A DNA stretch of 64,000 nt, from NCBI GenBank assembly GCA_947593615.1, contig CANQDR010000004.1, positions 25,403 through 89,402 of the forward strand, in the 5' to 3' direction. Below, piece by piece: positions 44,828-52,707 of the stretch. The notes below the pieces were generated by a model. It made no database searches and had not been told where the DNA came from. It saw only the letters and a list, made by a program, of their open reading frames with translations. Numbering within the stretch: position 1 is the stretch's first letter; each line of letters starts with the position of its first letter. A program made the position numbers and the translations under genes. This stretch comes from an uncultured Clostridia bacterium (GTDB lineage: Bacteria > Bacillota > Clostridia > Oscillospirales > Acutalibacteraceae).

Positions 44828-45439
44828 TTGTTATATAGTTGTATTAGGTTCATAATTACAGCAGCGTTATTTATCTTATTACTTATTCTTATAAAAAAAT
44901 CTAATCTAAATAAAAAAGTAATTGTTTATTTTTTACATTTTACTTTAGTGTCATTGATAGGACTCCTATTATATTGGTTTCCTTTTGAAAATATGTTTAT
45001 ACATTTTTCTTCACCGGAAGATGTATTTAAGTATACCTGTGTCGGTGATATTAAAGATATAGTATACGGAAATAATTCGTGTATGATAGTATATACAAAT
45101 TATAATGGATTGCAAACCTGTTTTGTGAAGAAAGATGATTATTATAAGATTGTAACTTATCCGCAATACTATACAACTAATCTTGTTTCAAAAGATAGAG
45201 TTGATATGGAAATTACAACAATAAAAGACATTGACGACAACTATTGTTTAGGTACTGCATATAACAAAAAGAATATAAAAATTACAGATAACAAAAATTC
45301 GGAATTTTTTTATATAAACTCCATTGATGACAATAGTGACAATAGTAATATTTATAGATTTTATAGTTTTATCAATGATTATGATGAAACTTACGAGTTG
45401 TTTTATAATTCTAAAAAAATAGATTTTGTTAAATTGTAA
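44828..45439 (+). CDS. Membrane-anchored protein of unknown function
   Basis: The 203-residue protein has two N-terminal membrane spans (about 5-22 and 30-50) and a C-terminal extracellular domain rich in Tyr, Asp and Asn. No family recognised. TTG start after GGAGG (44814-44818) with 9-nt spacing. AT-rich, like its neighbours. Confidence 0.6.
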   Translation: MLYSCIRFIITAALFILLLILIKKSNLNKKVIVYFLHFTLVSLIGLLLYWFPFENMFIHFSSPEDVFKYTCVGDIKDIVYGNNSCMIVYTNYNGLQTCFVKKDDYYKIVTYPQYYTTNLVSKDRVDMEITTIKDIDDNYCLGTAYNKKNIKITDNKNSEFFYINSIDDNSDNSNIYRFYSFINDYDETYELFYNSKKIDFVKL

Positions 45440-45509
45440 ATTTATTATTTGTTGGCCGAACTAAATTAACTTTATTATGAAATAACACAAGTAAGCAATC
45501 AGGTAAAAA

Positions 45510-46784
45510 ATGAAAGAAATAATTAAATTAAAGAACGGTATAACATTTATATCACACCAACTAAAAAATACACATAGCATTACTGTTAGCGTTAATTTCA
45601 GAGTGGGTTCTTTATACGAAGACAATAATAAAAACGGAATTACTCATTTGACAGAACACTTGTTCTTTAGAAAATGGGATAATTTAAAACAAGAAGAACT
45701 ATATCAAAAGATGATGATAATGGGTGCGGAAATTATTGGAAAAACCTACCATGATTATGTAAGCTTTTCAATTACTGTTGTACCGGAATTTTTCAATGAG
45801 GCATTTCAGCTTATCATAAAATGTATGAATAGGTTTTATTGGAATTATGATGATGTCGAAGCTGAGAAAAAAGTAGTTTTAAAGCAGATTGAAAATGATT
45901 ATCAATCATATGACAAATGGGTTAACAGTAAATATTTTAAGGATACAAATTATGAGCTGCCTATTATGGGAACAGCTAAATCTGTATTATCGTTGTCAGT
46001 TCAGGAAATTAACCGTTGGAAAGACAAATATTTTTGCAGTCATAACTCTTGTATTGCTGTAACAGGTAATTACTCAGATATTGATTATCTTGTTATGAAG
46101 CAAAAAATATCTGAAATTAATAGTTTTGGACAAGCGTCTAAAATGATGATATGTAAACCTGCTGATTATAATATAAGAAATGAAAAAAACAGATATACTG
46201 TCATTGATTATGAATCAGAAAATAGTGACATTACTGTATTTTTTGACGTGCCTGCTGATTTTGATTATGAAACTGTCAGATTAATTACCGGTATTCTCGG
46301 TGAAGGCTGTGGCAGTATATTATCAATGACTATGCGGGAAACATACAATTATACAGATGATGTCTATACTGATTTGATGTGCTATTGTGGTTTTTACAGA
46401 ATATCTGTTTCTTACAATGTAAGTGATATTGATTTTTTTGAAAGTATAAAATGCATGTTTGAAACAATTAATAACTTTAAAAGTAATATAACGCAAAAAG
46501 ATTATTTATCTTCCATTAATTTTTTTACTAAAAATCAGCTTATGGATTTTGATAATCAAAATACACTTAATAATAGATATGTGCTCTGTGATTTTGTATT
46601 AAAATCTCTGATATCCGAGCCTAATGAGCTGAAAGAAAAATATGAACAAATTACAATTAATGATTTACAATACTGCGCAGATAAATTATTAACAGATAAA
46701 AATATTTCATTCTTAATTGGAACAAGTATGGATGAAGTAACCGTAAAAGAGTATATTGAAAAACTGATAGTAAAATTTCTATAA
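45510..46784 (+). CDS. M16 family metallopeptidase-like protein, altered zinc site
   Basis: The 424-residue protein has an N-terminal M16 domain with the inverted zinc motif HLTEH (His46, Glu49, His50) and a second M16-like half from about residue 215. The third zinc ligand expected about 76 residues after His50 (VVLEE in relatives) aligns with Gln126 in VVLKQIEND. So the protein could be weakly active, inactive, or use Glu128. M16B proteins elsewhere process small peptides, but no precursor is visible nearby. No obvious Shine-Dalgarno. Confidence 0.8.
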   Translation: MKEIIKLKNGITFISHQLKNTHSITVSVNFRVGSLYEDNNKNGITHLTEHLFFRKWDNLKQEELYQKMMIMGAEIIGKTYHDYVSFSITVVPEFFNEAFQLIIKCMNRFYWNYDDVEAEKKVVLKQIENDYQSYDKWVNSKYFKDTNYELPIMGTAKSVLSLSVQEINRWKDKYFCSHNSCIAVTGNYSDIDYLVMKQKISEINSFGQASKMMICKPADYNIRNEKNRYTVIDYESENSDITVFFDVPADFDYETVRLITGILGEGCGSILSMTMRETYNYTDDVYTDLMCYCGFYRISVSYNVSDIDFFESIKCMFETINNFKSNITQKDYLSSINFFTKNQLMDFDNQNTLNNRYVLCDFVLKSLISEPNELKEKYEQITINDLQYCADKLLTDKNISFLIGTSMDEVTVKEYIEKLIVKFL

Positions 46785-46851
46785 TGCAAAAATTCATAGT
46801 AGTAGTTTAAGCAGTAAGTGTCAAATGACTTATAGTTTTATATAAAAATAT

Positions 46852-46900
46852 AAAAAACCGCATTTGAATTGCCAAAAAAGAGGCTTTTCAATGCGGTTTT
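46852..46900 (-). terminator. Terminator of tRNA-Thr, probably bidirectional
   Basis: AAAACCGCATT (46854-46864) and AATGCGGTTTT (46890-46900) with an inner GCC/GGC stem. T-rich flanks lie on both sides, so it can also end the M16 transcript. Confidence 0.75.
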
Positions 46901-46904
46901 GCTA

Positions 46905-46980
46905 TGGAGCTGAAGAAGGGACTTGAACCCTCGACCTACTGATTACGAATCAGTTGCGCTACCAACTGCGCTACTCCAGC
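46905..46980 (-). tRNA. tRNA-Thr (anticodon CGU)
   Basis: Folds as a full cloverleaf: acceptor GCTGGAG/CTTCAGC, D arm with AGTTGGTAGC, anticodon arm ACTGA-TTCGTAA-TCAGT (anticodon CGU, Thr codon ACG), T arm with GGTTCAAGTCC, discriminator U and an encoded CCA (46905-46907 complement). Confidence 0.95.
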
Positions 46981-47038
46981 AAATTAAAGAAAGTAATAAA
47001 AATCAGATATATTTTTACTTAAAATTAATCCGCTGATT

Positions 47039-47067
47039 ATTATACAATAAAATAATAAAATTTTCAA
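47039..47067 (-). promoter_or_regulatory. Promoter of tRNA-Thr
   Basis: On the minus strand TTGAAA (47062-47067), 17-bp spacer, TATAAT (47039-47044). The tRNA begins about 50 nt downstream of the predicted start. Confidence 0.7.
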
Positions 47068-47212
47068 TAGTAAATTTTTAAAAAAAGGTAACAATACAAA
47101 TAATATAAAAGATATATCTTTGTGTGAATTATCCGCACAAATATAGAATATATCGGAAAAAAGTATTATAATGAAGACGAAGACATATTTTATTTGTTAG
47201 GATGTGTGTAAA

Positions 47213-47611
47213 GTGCCTAAAAGAAAATGCAGTTCCGTAAATCTTTCGGTTGGTCACAGACTAAAAAAATACCGTGATGCCTGTGATTTGACCCAACAGC
47301 AGGTCGCCGATATTCTTAATATCAACCGCACTACTTATACCAAGTACGAAACAGGTGTTTCCGAGCCGAGTCATGACATTCTCAAAAAAATTGTTTCAAT
47401 TTTCGGAATAGATTTCAATGCAATTCTCGGTGATAAAGACACCTTTGAAAGCAATGTTTTTGACTATAAAATGCCTATGTATAATCTCACCAAGGATGAA
47501 CAGGATTTAATAGGCAGATACCGCTTGCTTTCAAATGAGGAAAAAGCAGAGTTCAGTAAAATAATGAATGAAATTATTTCAAACAGAAATTCAAATAATA
47601 ATAATGATTAA
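47213..47611 (+). CDS. XRE-family transcriptional regulator
   Basis: The 132-residue protein has a helix-turn-helix at about residues 12-65 (RLKKYRDACDLTQQQVADILNINRTTYTKYETG) and a helical C-terminal part ending in polar Asn/Ser. Probably a local repressor; target unknown. GTG 47213 is chosen because AGGA (47199-47202) is correctly spaced; GTG 47204 is possible. It is convergent with tRNA-Thr's upstream region and precedes rpsO. Confidence 0.85.
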   Translation: MPKRKCSSVNLSVGHRLKKYRDACDLTQQQVADILNINRTTYTKYETGVSEPSHDILKKIVSIFGIDFNAILGDKDTFESNVFDYKMPMYNLTKDEQDLIGRYRLLSNEEKAEFSKIMNEIISNRNSNNNND

Positions 47612-47624
47612 TTATTAAAAAGTA

Positions 47625-47653
47625 TTTACTTTTTCAATTAACTGTGCTACAAT
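47625..47653 (+). promoter_or_regulatory. Promoter of rpsO
   Basis: TTTACT (47625-47630), 17-bp spacer, TACAAT (47648-47653). Confidence 0.5.
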
Positions 47654-47659
47654 ATAACA

Positions 47660-47769
47660 GTTGACCCATATCACGGAATTTGGATTAAGCCGCAAAGCGG
47701 AATTTCACAGCCTTATTCTGAGATATTACCTATGGCTTAGGGTTAAAATAAATTAAAGGTGGAATAAAA
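47660..47769 (+). promoter_or_regulatory. Candidate S15 autoregulatory leader of rpsO
   Basis: The leader folds around TAAGCC (47686-47691) with GGCTTA (47734-47739), enclosing hairpin CCGC-AAA-GCGG (47690-47700) and a second arm. This makes a junction of the kind S15 binds in rpsO leaders of other bacteria. The Shine-Dalgarno AAAGGTGG follows at about 47755. Confidence 0.5.
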
Positions 47770-48033
47770 ATGTTAAAAGAAGAAAAGCAGGCCATAATGG
47801 CTGAATACGCTACTCACGAGGGCGACACAGGTTCTCCTGAAGTTCAGATTGCACTTCTCACAAAGAGAATCAATGACCTTACCGAGCACTTAAAGGTTCA
47901 CAAAAAAGACCATCACAGCAGACGCGGTCTTTTGAAAATGGTTGGTCAGAGAAGAAGCCTTCTTGCATACCTCACAAAGGTTGACATTGAAAGATACCGT
48001 TCTATCATCTCAAGACTTGGTATCCGTAAGTAA
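47770..48033 (+). CDS. rpsO: 30S ribosomal protein S15
   Basis: The 87-residue protein has standard S15 length and motifs ([58 protein letters not shown]). Binds 16S rRNA at the central-domain three-way junction. Start 47770 follows AGGTGG. pnp follows, the near-universal order. Confidence 0.99.
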   Translation: MLKEEKQAIMAEYATHEGDTGSPEVQIALLTKRINDLTEHLKVHKKDHHSRRGLLKMVGQRRSLLAYLTKVDIERYRSIISRLGIRK

Positions 48034-48044
48034 TTATGAAACTC

Positions 48045-48066
48045 AGGGCAAGCGCAAGCTTGCCCT
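48045..48066 (+). repeat. Hairpin with GCAA tetraloop after rpsO
   Basis: AGGGCAAGC (48045-48053), loop GCAA, GCTTGCCCT (48058-48066). No immediate T tract; it could be a processing site, as in the E. coli rpsO-pnp spacer, or a weak terminator. Confidence 0.65.
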
Positions 48067-48104
48067 AAATTCGGTTTCTGCGGGATTTTTTTCTGCTGTT
48101 TTTT

Positions 48105-48222
48105 AGCGGTAAAACGATTAAACAATTTATAATACTATTTAGTTTGAGTAAACAGATTAAATGTTTTAAACATCAATCTAATATATTATTAATATAAAAA
48201 TCATTGTTTAACGGTTTTATTG
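48105..48222. repeat. 22-bp imperfect inverted repeat enclosing a palindromic hairpin, rpsO-pnp spacer
   Basis: Arms 48105-48126 and 48201-48222 are complementary at 18 of 22 positions. Inside, AGATT/AATCT plus ATGTTT/AAACAT form a hairpin at 48154-48179. The structure ends about 70 nt before the pnp start. Confidence 0.55.
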
Positions 48223-48294
48223 CTAAATCGGCGTAAAATCCCGTTTGAATATATCATTGAAGCAAGAATTAAATGCTTCGGAAAGGATTTTACA

Positions 48295-50517
48295 ATGAAT
48301 AAAATGATGACTTTTGACAAGTACAGAGTTTTTGAAACTGAGTTTGCTGGCAGACCTTTAAAGGTTGAAACAGGCAAAATGACTCAGCTTGCAAATGGTG
48401 CTTGTCTTGTACACTACGGCGATACAACAGTTCACGTTGCAGTAACTGCTTCGCCGAAGCCGAGAGAGGGAGTGGATTTCTTCCCGCTTTCAGTTGACTA
48501 TGAAGAGAAGATGTATTCGGTAGGAAAAATCCCCGGTTCATATCTCAAGAGAGAGGGCAGACCGTCTGAAAAGGCTATTCTTACAAGCCGCGTTATCGAC
48601 CGCCCAATACGTCCTCTTTTTGACAAAAGTATGCGTAACGACGTTTCAATTGTATGTACAGTAATGAGCGTTGACCCTGATTGTCAGCCGGAAATCGTTG
48701 CAATGATCGGCGCTTCAATAGCAATTTCAATTTCAGACGTTCCGTGGAACGGTCCTATTTCAGGATGTTCCGTAGGTATGATTGACGGCGAGTATATCAT
48801 TAATCCGACTGAGGAACAGAGAAAGATTTCTCAGATGGCTACAACCGTAGCTTCAACAAGCTCAAGAATAGCTATGATTGAAGCAGGAGCAAACTGCGTT
48901 TCGGATGAAGATATGTACAACGCAATTATGGCAGGACACGAGGCTAACCAGTCTATTATTAAGTTTATTGAGGATATAAAATCCGAAATAGGCAAACCGA
49001 AGTTTGAGTTTGCAAGCCTTGAGCCTGATCATGATATGTTTGAGGCTATTAAGTCATTTGCAGAAGAAGATGTAAAGGCGGCTCTTGATACTGACGATAA
49101 AACAGTACGTGACGAGCGTTTAAAGCCTATTTATGAAGCTGTTCACGAAAAATTTGACGAGATTTATCCAGAAAGTGAAGCTCTTATAGACGAATGCCTT
49201 TATAAAACACAAAAGTTTATCGTTCGCCGCTGGCTGCTTGACGAGCAAAAGCGCGTTGACGGCAGAGGAATGGACGACATTCGTCCGCTCGCATCAGAGG
49301 TTGCCGTAATTCCGAGAGTTCACGGTTCTGGTATGTTCACAAGAGGACAGACTCAGGTGCTTACAATAGCAACACTCGGTCCGGTATCGGACAAGCAGCT
49401 CCTTGACGGTATTGACGGCGAAACCGAGAAGAGATATATTCATCATTATAACTTCCCGAGCTATTCTGTAGGCGAAACAAAGCCAAGCAGAGGACCGGGC
49501 AGACGTGAGATAGGTCATGGTGCGCTTGCAGAGCGTGCTCTCGTACCTGTAATTCCGTCGGTTGAGGAATTTCCGTATGCATTAAGACTTGTTTCCGAAG
49601 TTCTTTCATCAAACGGCTCAACATCACAGGGGTCCATTTGCGGCTCAACACTTGCGCTTATGGACGCAGGTGTGCCTATTAAAGCGCCTGTTGCAGGTAT
49701 TTCCTGCGGACTTATCACGGAGGGTGACCGTTGGATGACAATGGTTGACATTCAGGGACTTGAGGACTTCTTCGGAGATATGGACTTTAAGGTTGCAGGT
49801 ACTCACACAGGAATTACAGCAATTCAGATGGACCTTAAAATAAGCGGTCTTACCCCCGAAATGGTTAAGGAAGCGCTTGAAAAGACGCATAAAGCACGCA
49901 ACTATATTCTTGATGAGGTTATGCTCAAGGCTATTGCAGAGCCGAGAGCTGAACTTTCAAAATATGCTCCAAAGATGTTTACAACAACAATTTCAGCTGA
50001 GAAAATCAGCGAGGTTATTGGAAAGAGCGGTAAGGTTATCAAGGAAATCCAGGCTGAATGTGACGTTAAGGTTGACATTGAAGAGGACGGCGAGTTCGGT
50101 CAGGTATATGTTTCAGGTCTTGATACAGAAAAATGTAAGCGTGCTATTGAAATCATCAATACAATTGCCGTTGACCCTGAGCCGGGCGCAATGTATCTCG
50201 GTAAGGTTACACGTATAATGGATTTTGGTGCATTTGTAGAAATTGCACCTGGCAAGGAAGGACTTGTTCACGTTTCACAGCTTGATGTTAAGCGTACAGA
50301 AAATGTAACCGATGTAGTAAACGTAGGCGATATTATCCGTGTTAAGGTAATGGAGATTGACGATAAGGGTAGACTCAATCTTTCACGCCGTCAGGTTCTC
50401 ATTGATGTTGACGGACTCACTCCCGAAAACGATCCTGACGCTGAAAAAAGCTCGCGTTCGCGCAGACCTCACGGAAATGACCGCAGAGGCGGATTTAACA
50501 GAAACAACAGAAGGTAA
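48295..50517 (+). CDS. pnp: Polynucleotide phosphorylase
   Basis: Phosphorolytic 3'-5' exoribonuclease of the RNA degradosome. The 740-residue protein has two RNase PH domains separated by a helical domain (about 1-560), a KH domain (about 575-640: SEVIGKSGKVIKEIQ) and an S1 domain (about 645-720: GKVTRIMDFGAFVEI), with an Arg/Gly tail. ATG 48295 is set by GAAAGGA; in-frame ATGs upstream have no Shine-Dalgarno. Probably autoregulated through its leader. Confidence 0.98.
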   Translation: MNKMMTFDKYRVFETEFAGRPLKVETGKMTQLANGACLVHYGDTTVHVAVTASPKPREGVDFFPLSVDYEEKMYSVGKIPGSYLKREGRPSEKAILTSRVIDRPIRPLFDKSMRNDVSIVCTVMSVDPDCQPEIVAMIGASIAISISDVPWNGPISGCSVGMIDGEYIINPTEEQRKISQMATTVASTSSRIAMIEAGANCVSDEDMYNAIMAGHEANQSIIKFIEDIKSEIGKPKFEFASLEPDHDMFEAIKSFAEEDVKAALDTDDKTVRDERLKPIYEAVHEKFDEIYPESEALIDECLYKTQKFIVRRWLLDEQKRVDGRGMDDIRPLASEVAVIPRVHGSGMFTRGQTQVLTIATLGPVSDKQLLDGIDGETEKRYIHHYNFPSYSVGETKPSRGPGRREIGHGALAERALVPVIPSVEEFPYALRLVSEVLSSNGSTSQGSICGSTLALMDAGVPIKAPVAGISCGLITEGDRWMTMVDIQGLEDFFGDMDFKVAGTHTGITAIQMDLKISGLTPEMVKEALEKTHKARNYILDEVMLKAIAEPRAELSKYAPKMFTTTISAEKISEVIGKSGKVIKEIQAECDVKVDIEEDGEFGQVYVSGLDTEKCKRAIEIINTIAVDPEPGAMYLGKVTRIMDFGAFVEIAPGKEGLVHVSQLDVKRTENVTDVVNVGDIIRVKVMEIDDKGRLNLSRRQVLIDVDGLTPENDPDAEKSSRSRRPHGNDRRGGFNRNNRR

Positions 50518-50541
50518 TTTTATATTTAATTTTTATGTAAT

Positions 50542-50565
50542 GGGCGCACAGTTGTGCGCCCGTTT
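50542..50565 (+). terminator. Terminator after pnp
   Basis: GGGCGCACA (50542-50550) with TGTGCGCCC (50553-50561), then GTTTT. Confidence 0.9.
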
Positions 50566-50669
50566 TAAATACATTATCGTAATTATATGACCCCGCTAAT
50601 AATATGGTTTGGTCAGTCTGTCGAAAAAGTTCTGTAAATATTTATATTTTATATTTTTTTAAAAAAATA

Positions 50670-50698
50670 TTGGCTATTTTAAATTTTTGTTGTATAAT
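50670..50698 (+). promoter_or_regulatory. Promoter of the apbE-rnf region
   Basis: TTGGCT (50670-50675), 17-bp spacer, TATAAT (50693-50698). Confidence 0.6.
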
Positions 50699-50731
50699 AG
50701 AACAAATAATGTCTTATAAGGTCTTGATTTT

Positions 50732-51742
50732 TTGAAGTTCTTGCGCAAATACTTCATTTTGTTTATGGCAGCTGCTGTTCTATGCTGTTCAGCCTGCAAT
50801 TTTAACTCGAGATATGACAGCGAATTTTTTGCAATGGACACGATTATGACTATTACCGCCTACGGAAGCAAAAGTGAAAGCGCCGTCAAGACAGCCGAAA
50901 ATGAAATTAACAGGCTTGATACGCTGTTCTCTGTTCAGAATAAAGACAGCGAAATCTACAAGCTTAACCGTGACAAATCTATAGTCGTTTCAGCAGATAC
51001 GCTTGCTGTTTTGAGCCGTGCAAAGGAATTTTATGTGCTGACTGAGGGTGCATTTGACATCACAACAGAGCCGCTAACTCGCTTATGGGGGTTTTATTCC
51101 GGCCTTGAAAACCGAGTTCCTTCAAAAGAGGAGCTTGATAATGCACTTAAAACTGTCGGAGCAGAGCATATAAAAATTGACAGCAGTAATATAACGCTTG
51201 ACGAGAACACCTCGATTGACCTTGGCGGAGTTGCAAAGGGTTATGCCTCGGCAATAGCTGCACAAACGCTTAATGATAACGGAGTATCTTCTGCAATTAT
51301 TTCTCTTGGCGGAAATGTAAGGGCTTTAGGCTCAAAGCCGGACGGCTCTGACTGGAGCGTTGCAATCGCTGACCCCGACGATAATTCAAAGCAAATCGGA
51401 ACACTTGCAGTAAGCGACGCGGCTGTTGTGACATCGGGAGGCTATCAGCGTTATTTTGAAGAAAACGGACAAATTTACCATCATATAATAGATACAGAAA
51501 CAGGATACCCTGCAAAAAGCGGTCTGAAATCGGTCACGATAGTGTCGGAAGACGATACTCTTGCAGACGCTCTTTCAACGGCACTTTTTGTAATGGGGCT
51601 TGAAAAATCAAGCAAGCTTTACTGTGAAAACAGCACCCTTTTCGGAGCGGTATTTGTTACCGATAAAAACGAGGTTTACATTACCGATAACATTAAAAAC
51701 AGTTTTTCATCACAGCACGATTTTGAGGTGATTAAGACGTGA
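50732..51742 (+). CDS. apbE: FAD:protein FMN transferase (ApbE)
   Basis: The 336-residue lipoprotein has lipobox CSAC (about residue 19-22) and the ApbE/Ftp signature segments FAMDTIMTITAYG, FDITTEPLTRLWGF, IDLGGVAKGYA and GGNVRALGSKPDG. It transfers FMN from FAD to Thr of target proteins. The rnf operon downstream supplies two such targets (RnfG and RnfD), so it acts outside the membrane on that complex. TTG start; GTGA overlap with the next gene. Confidence 0.96.
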   Translation: MKFLRKYFILFMAAAVLCCSACNFNSRYDSEFFAMDTIMTITAYGSKSESAVKTAENEINRLDTLFSVQNKDSEIYKLNRDKSIVVSADTLAVLSRAKEFYVLTEGAFDITTEPLTRLWGFYSGLENRVPSKEELDNALKTVGAEHIKIDSSNITLDENTSIDLGGVAKGYASAIAAQTLNDNGVSSAIISLGGNVRALGSKPDGSDWSVAIADPDDNSKQIGTLAVSDAAVVTSGGYQRYFEENGQIYHHIIDTETGYPAKSGLKSVTIVSEDDTLADALSTALFVMGLEKSSKLYCENSTLFGAVFVTDKNEVYITDNIKNSFSSQHDFEVIKT

Positions 51743-52119
51743 AAAACCGTGTATGGATAATAGTTCTATCATTATCGGTTCTTATATGCGCTGTTTGCTG
51801 GCTGTACATATCAAATTTGTCCCCTTTATCGCAAATTGTCGGAATTTATCAAAACGGAACCCTTGTTGAAAAAATAGATTTAAACAGTGTAACGGGCAAA
51901 CGAGAAATAACGCTTTCGGGAGAATACGGAAAAAACACGGTTCTTGTATCAAACGGACATATTATGATGAAATCAGCCGAATGTCCCGACAAGCTTTGCG
52001 TAAAGCACGGAGAGCTTAAAAACGGTGGCTCTCCGATTGTCTGTCTGCCGAACAGGATCGTTATTAAATTTGAGGACACATCTTACAGTGCAGATGCAAA
52101 AACAGGAGCGCTAAGATGA
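51739..52119 (+). CDS. NusG domain II-containing membrane-anchored protein
   Basis: The 126-residue protein has an N-terminal membrane span (about 5-25) and an extracellular NusG-II-like beta domain with CPDKLCVKHG (about 83-92) and a further Cys (IVCLPNR). These proteins often accompany ApbE and Rnf in anaerobes; function unknown. GTG start overlaps apbE. Confidence 0.85.
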   Translation: MKNRVWIIVLSLSVLICAVCWLYISNLSPLSQIVGIYQNGTLVEKIDLNSVTGKREITLSGEYGKNTVLVSNGHIMMKSAECPDKLCVKHGELKNGGSPIVCLPNRIVIKFEDTSYSADAKTGALR

Positions 52120-52613
52120 AAACAAAGAATCTGATTTTAACCGCAATTCTCACAGCCTTGGCGCTTGCAGCTTTTACGATTGAAGCGGCAATTCCTCCGC
52201 TGACTCCCATATACGGCATAAAGCTCGGCATTGCCAATGTGTTCACGCTGTTTGCTCTATATGCGCTTGGAACGCGTCAGGCGGCGGCTGTGTTGTTTTT
52301 GAGAATTGTGCTCGGCAGTATATTCACGGGTCAGCTTGTATCATTTATCTACAGCCTTACGGGAGGAGTGCTTTCCTTTGTACTTATGATATTGCTGAAA
52401 CGATTTTTTCCGATAAAGCAGGTATGGGTGCTGAGCGCACTTTGCGCCGTAATGCACAATGTCGGACAGTTTGCCGCGGCGGTGCTGATGACCGGAACGG
52501 TGCAGATTTTGTATTATTTGCCTGTGCTTGTGATAGCAGGTATAATAGCCGGAACATTTACGGGATTGTGCGCACAGCTTGTGCTAATGCGCCTGAAAAA
52601 ACAGACATATTAA
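52116..52613 (+). CDS. Gx transporter family membrane protein
   Basis: The 165-residue protein has about five membrane spans and matches the Gx transporter family (formerly heptaprenyl diphosphate synthase component I), with IPPLTPIYGIKLGIANVFTL and the S-component-like fold. Its place between apbE and rnfC is common in Clostridia; it may supply a flavin or related cofactor precursor. ATGA overlap with NusG-II. Confidence 0.85.
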   Translation: MKTKNLILTAILTALALAAFTIEAAIPPLTPIYGIKLGIANVFTLFALYALGTRQAAAVLFLRIVLGSIFTGQLVSFIYSLTGGVLSFVLMILLKRFFPIKQVWVLSALCAVMHNVGQFAAAVLMTGTVQILYYLPVLVIAGIIAGTFTGLCAQLVLMRLKKQTY

Positions 52614-52624
52614 CATCAGTTGAT

Positions 52625-52660
52625 TCGGGCAGGCATATTATAATAGCCTGAAATTCCCGA
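52625..52660 (+). promoter_or_regulatory. Hairpin before rnfC
   Basis: TCGGG (52625-52629) with CCCGA (52656-52660) and CAGGC (52630-52634) with GCCTG (52646-52650), with a 5-nt bulge. No T tract. It may tune expression of rnf relative to apbE. Confidence 0.35.
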
Positions 52661-52707
52661 TGATTTAATTAATAAATCATTTTTATAAATATGGAGGATA
52701 GGAAGAT

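Noticed and set aside
44081..46784. RiPP or bacteriocin cluster around the M16 protein
   Set aside because: No precursor-like short ORF with a ribosome binding site was found in the gaps, and no maturase or ABC exporter is present.
46905..46980. tRNA-Thr as an integration site of a mobile island
   Set aside because: No integrase gene and no repeat of the tRNA 3' end was seen within the AT-rich block; retained only as a question.
52620..52644. TTGATT...TATAAT promoter before rnfC
   Set aside because: The spacer is only 13 bp.
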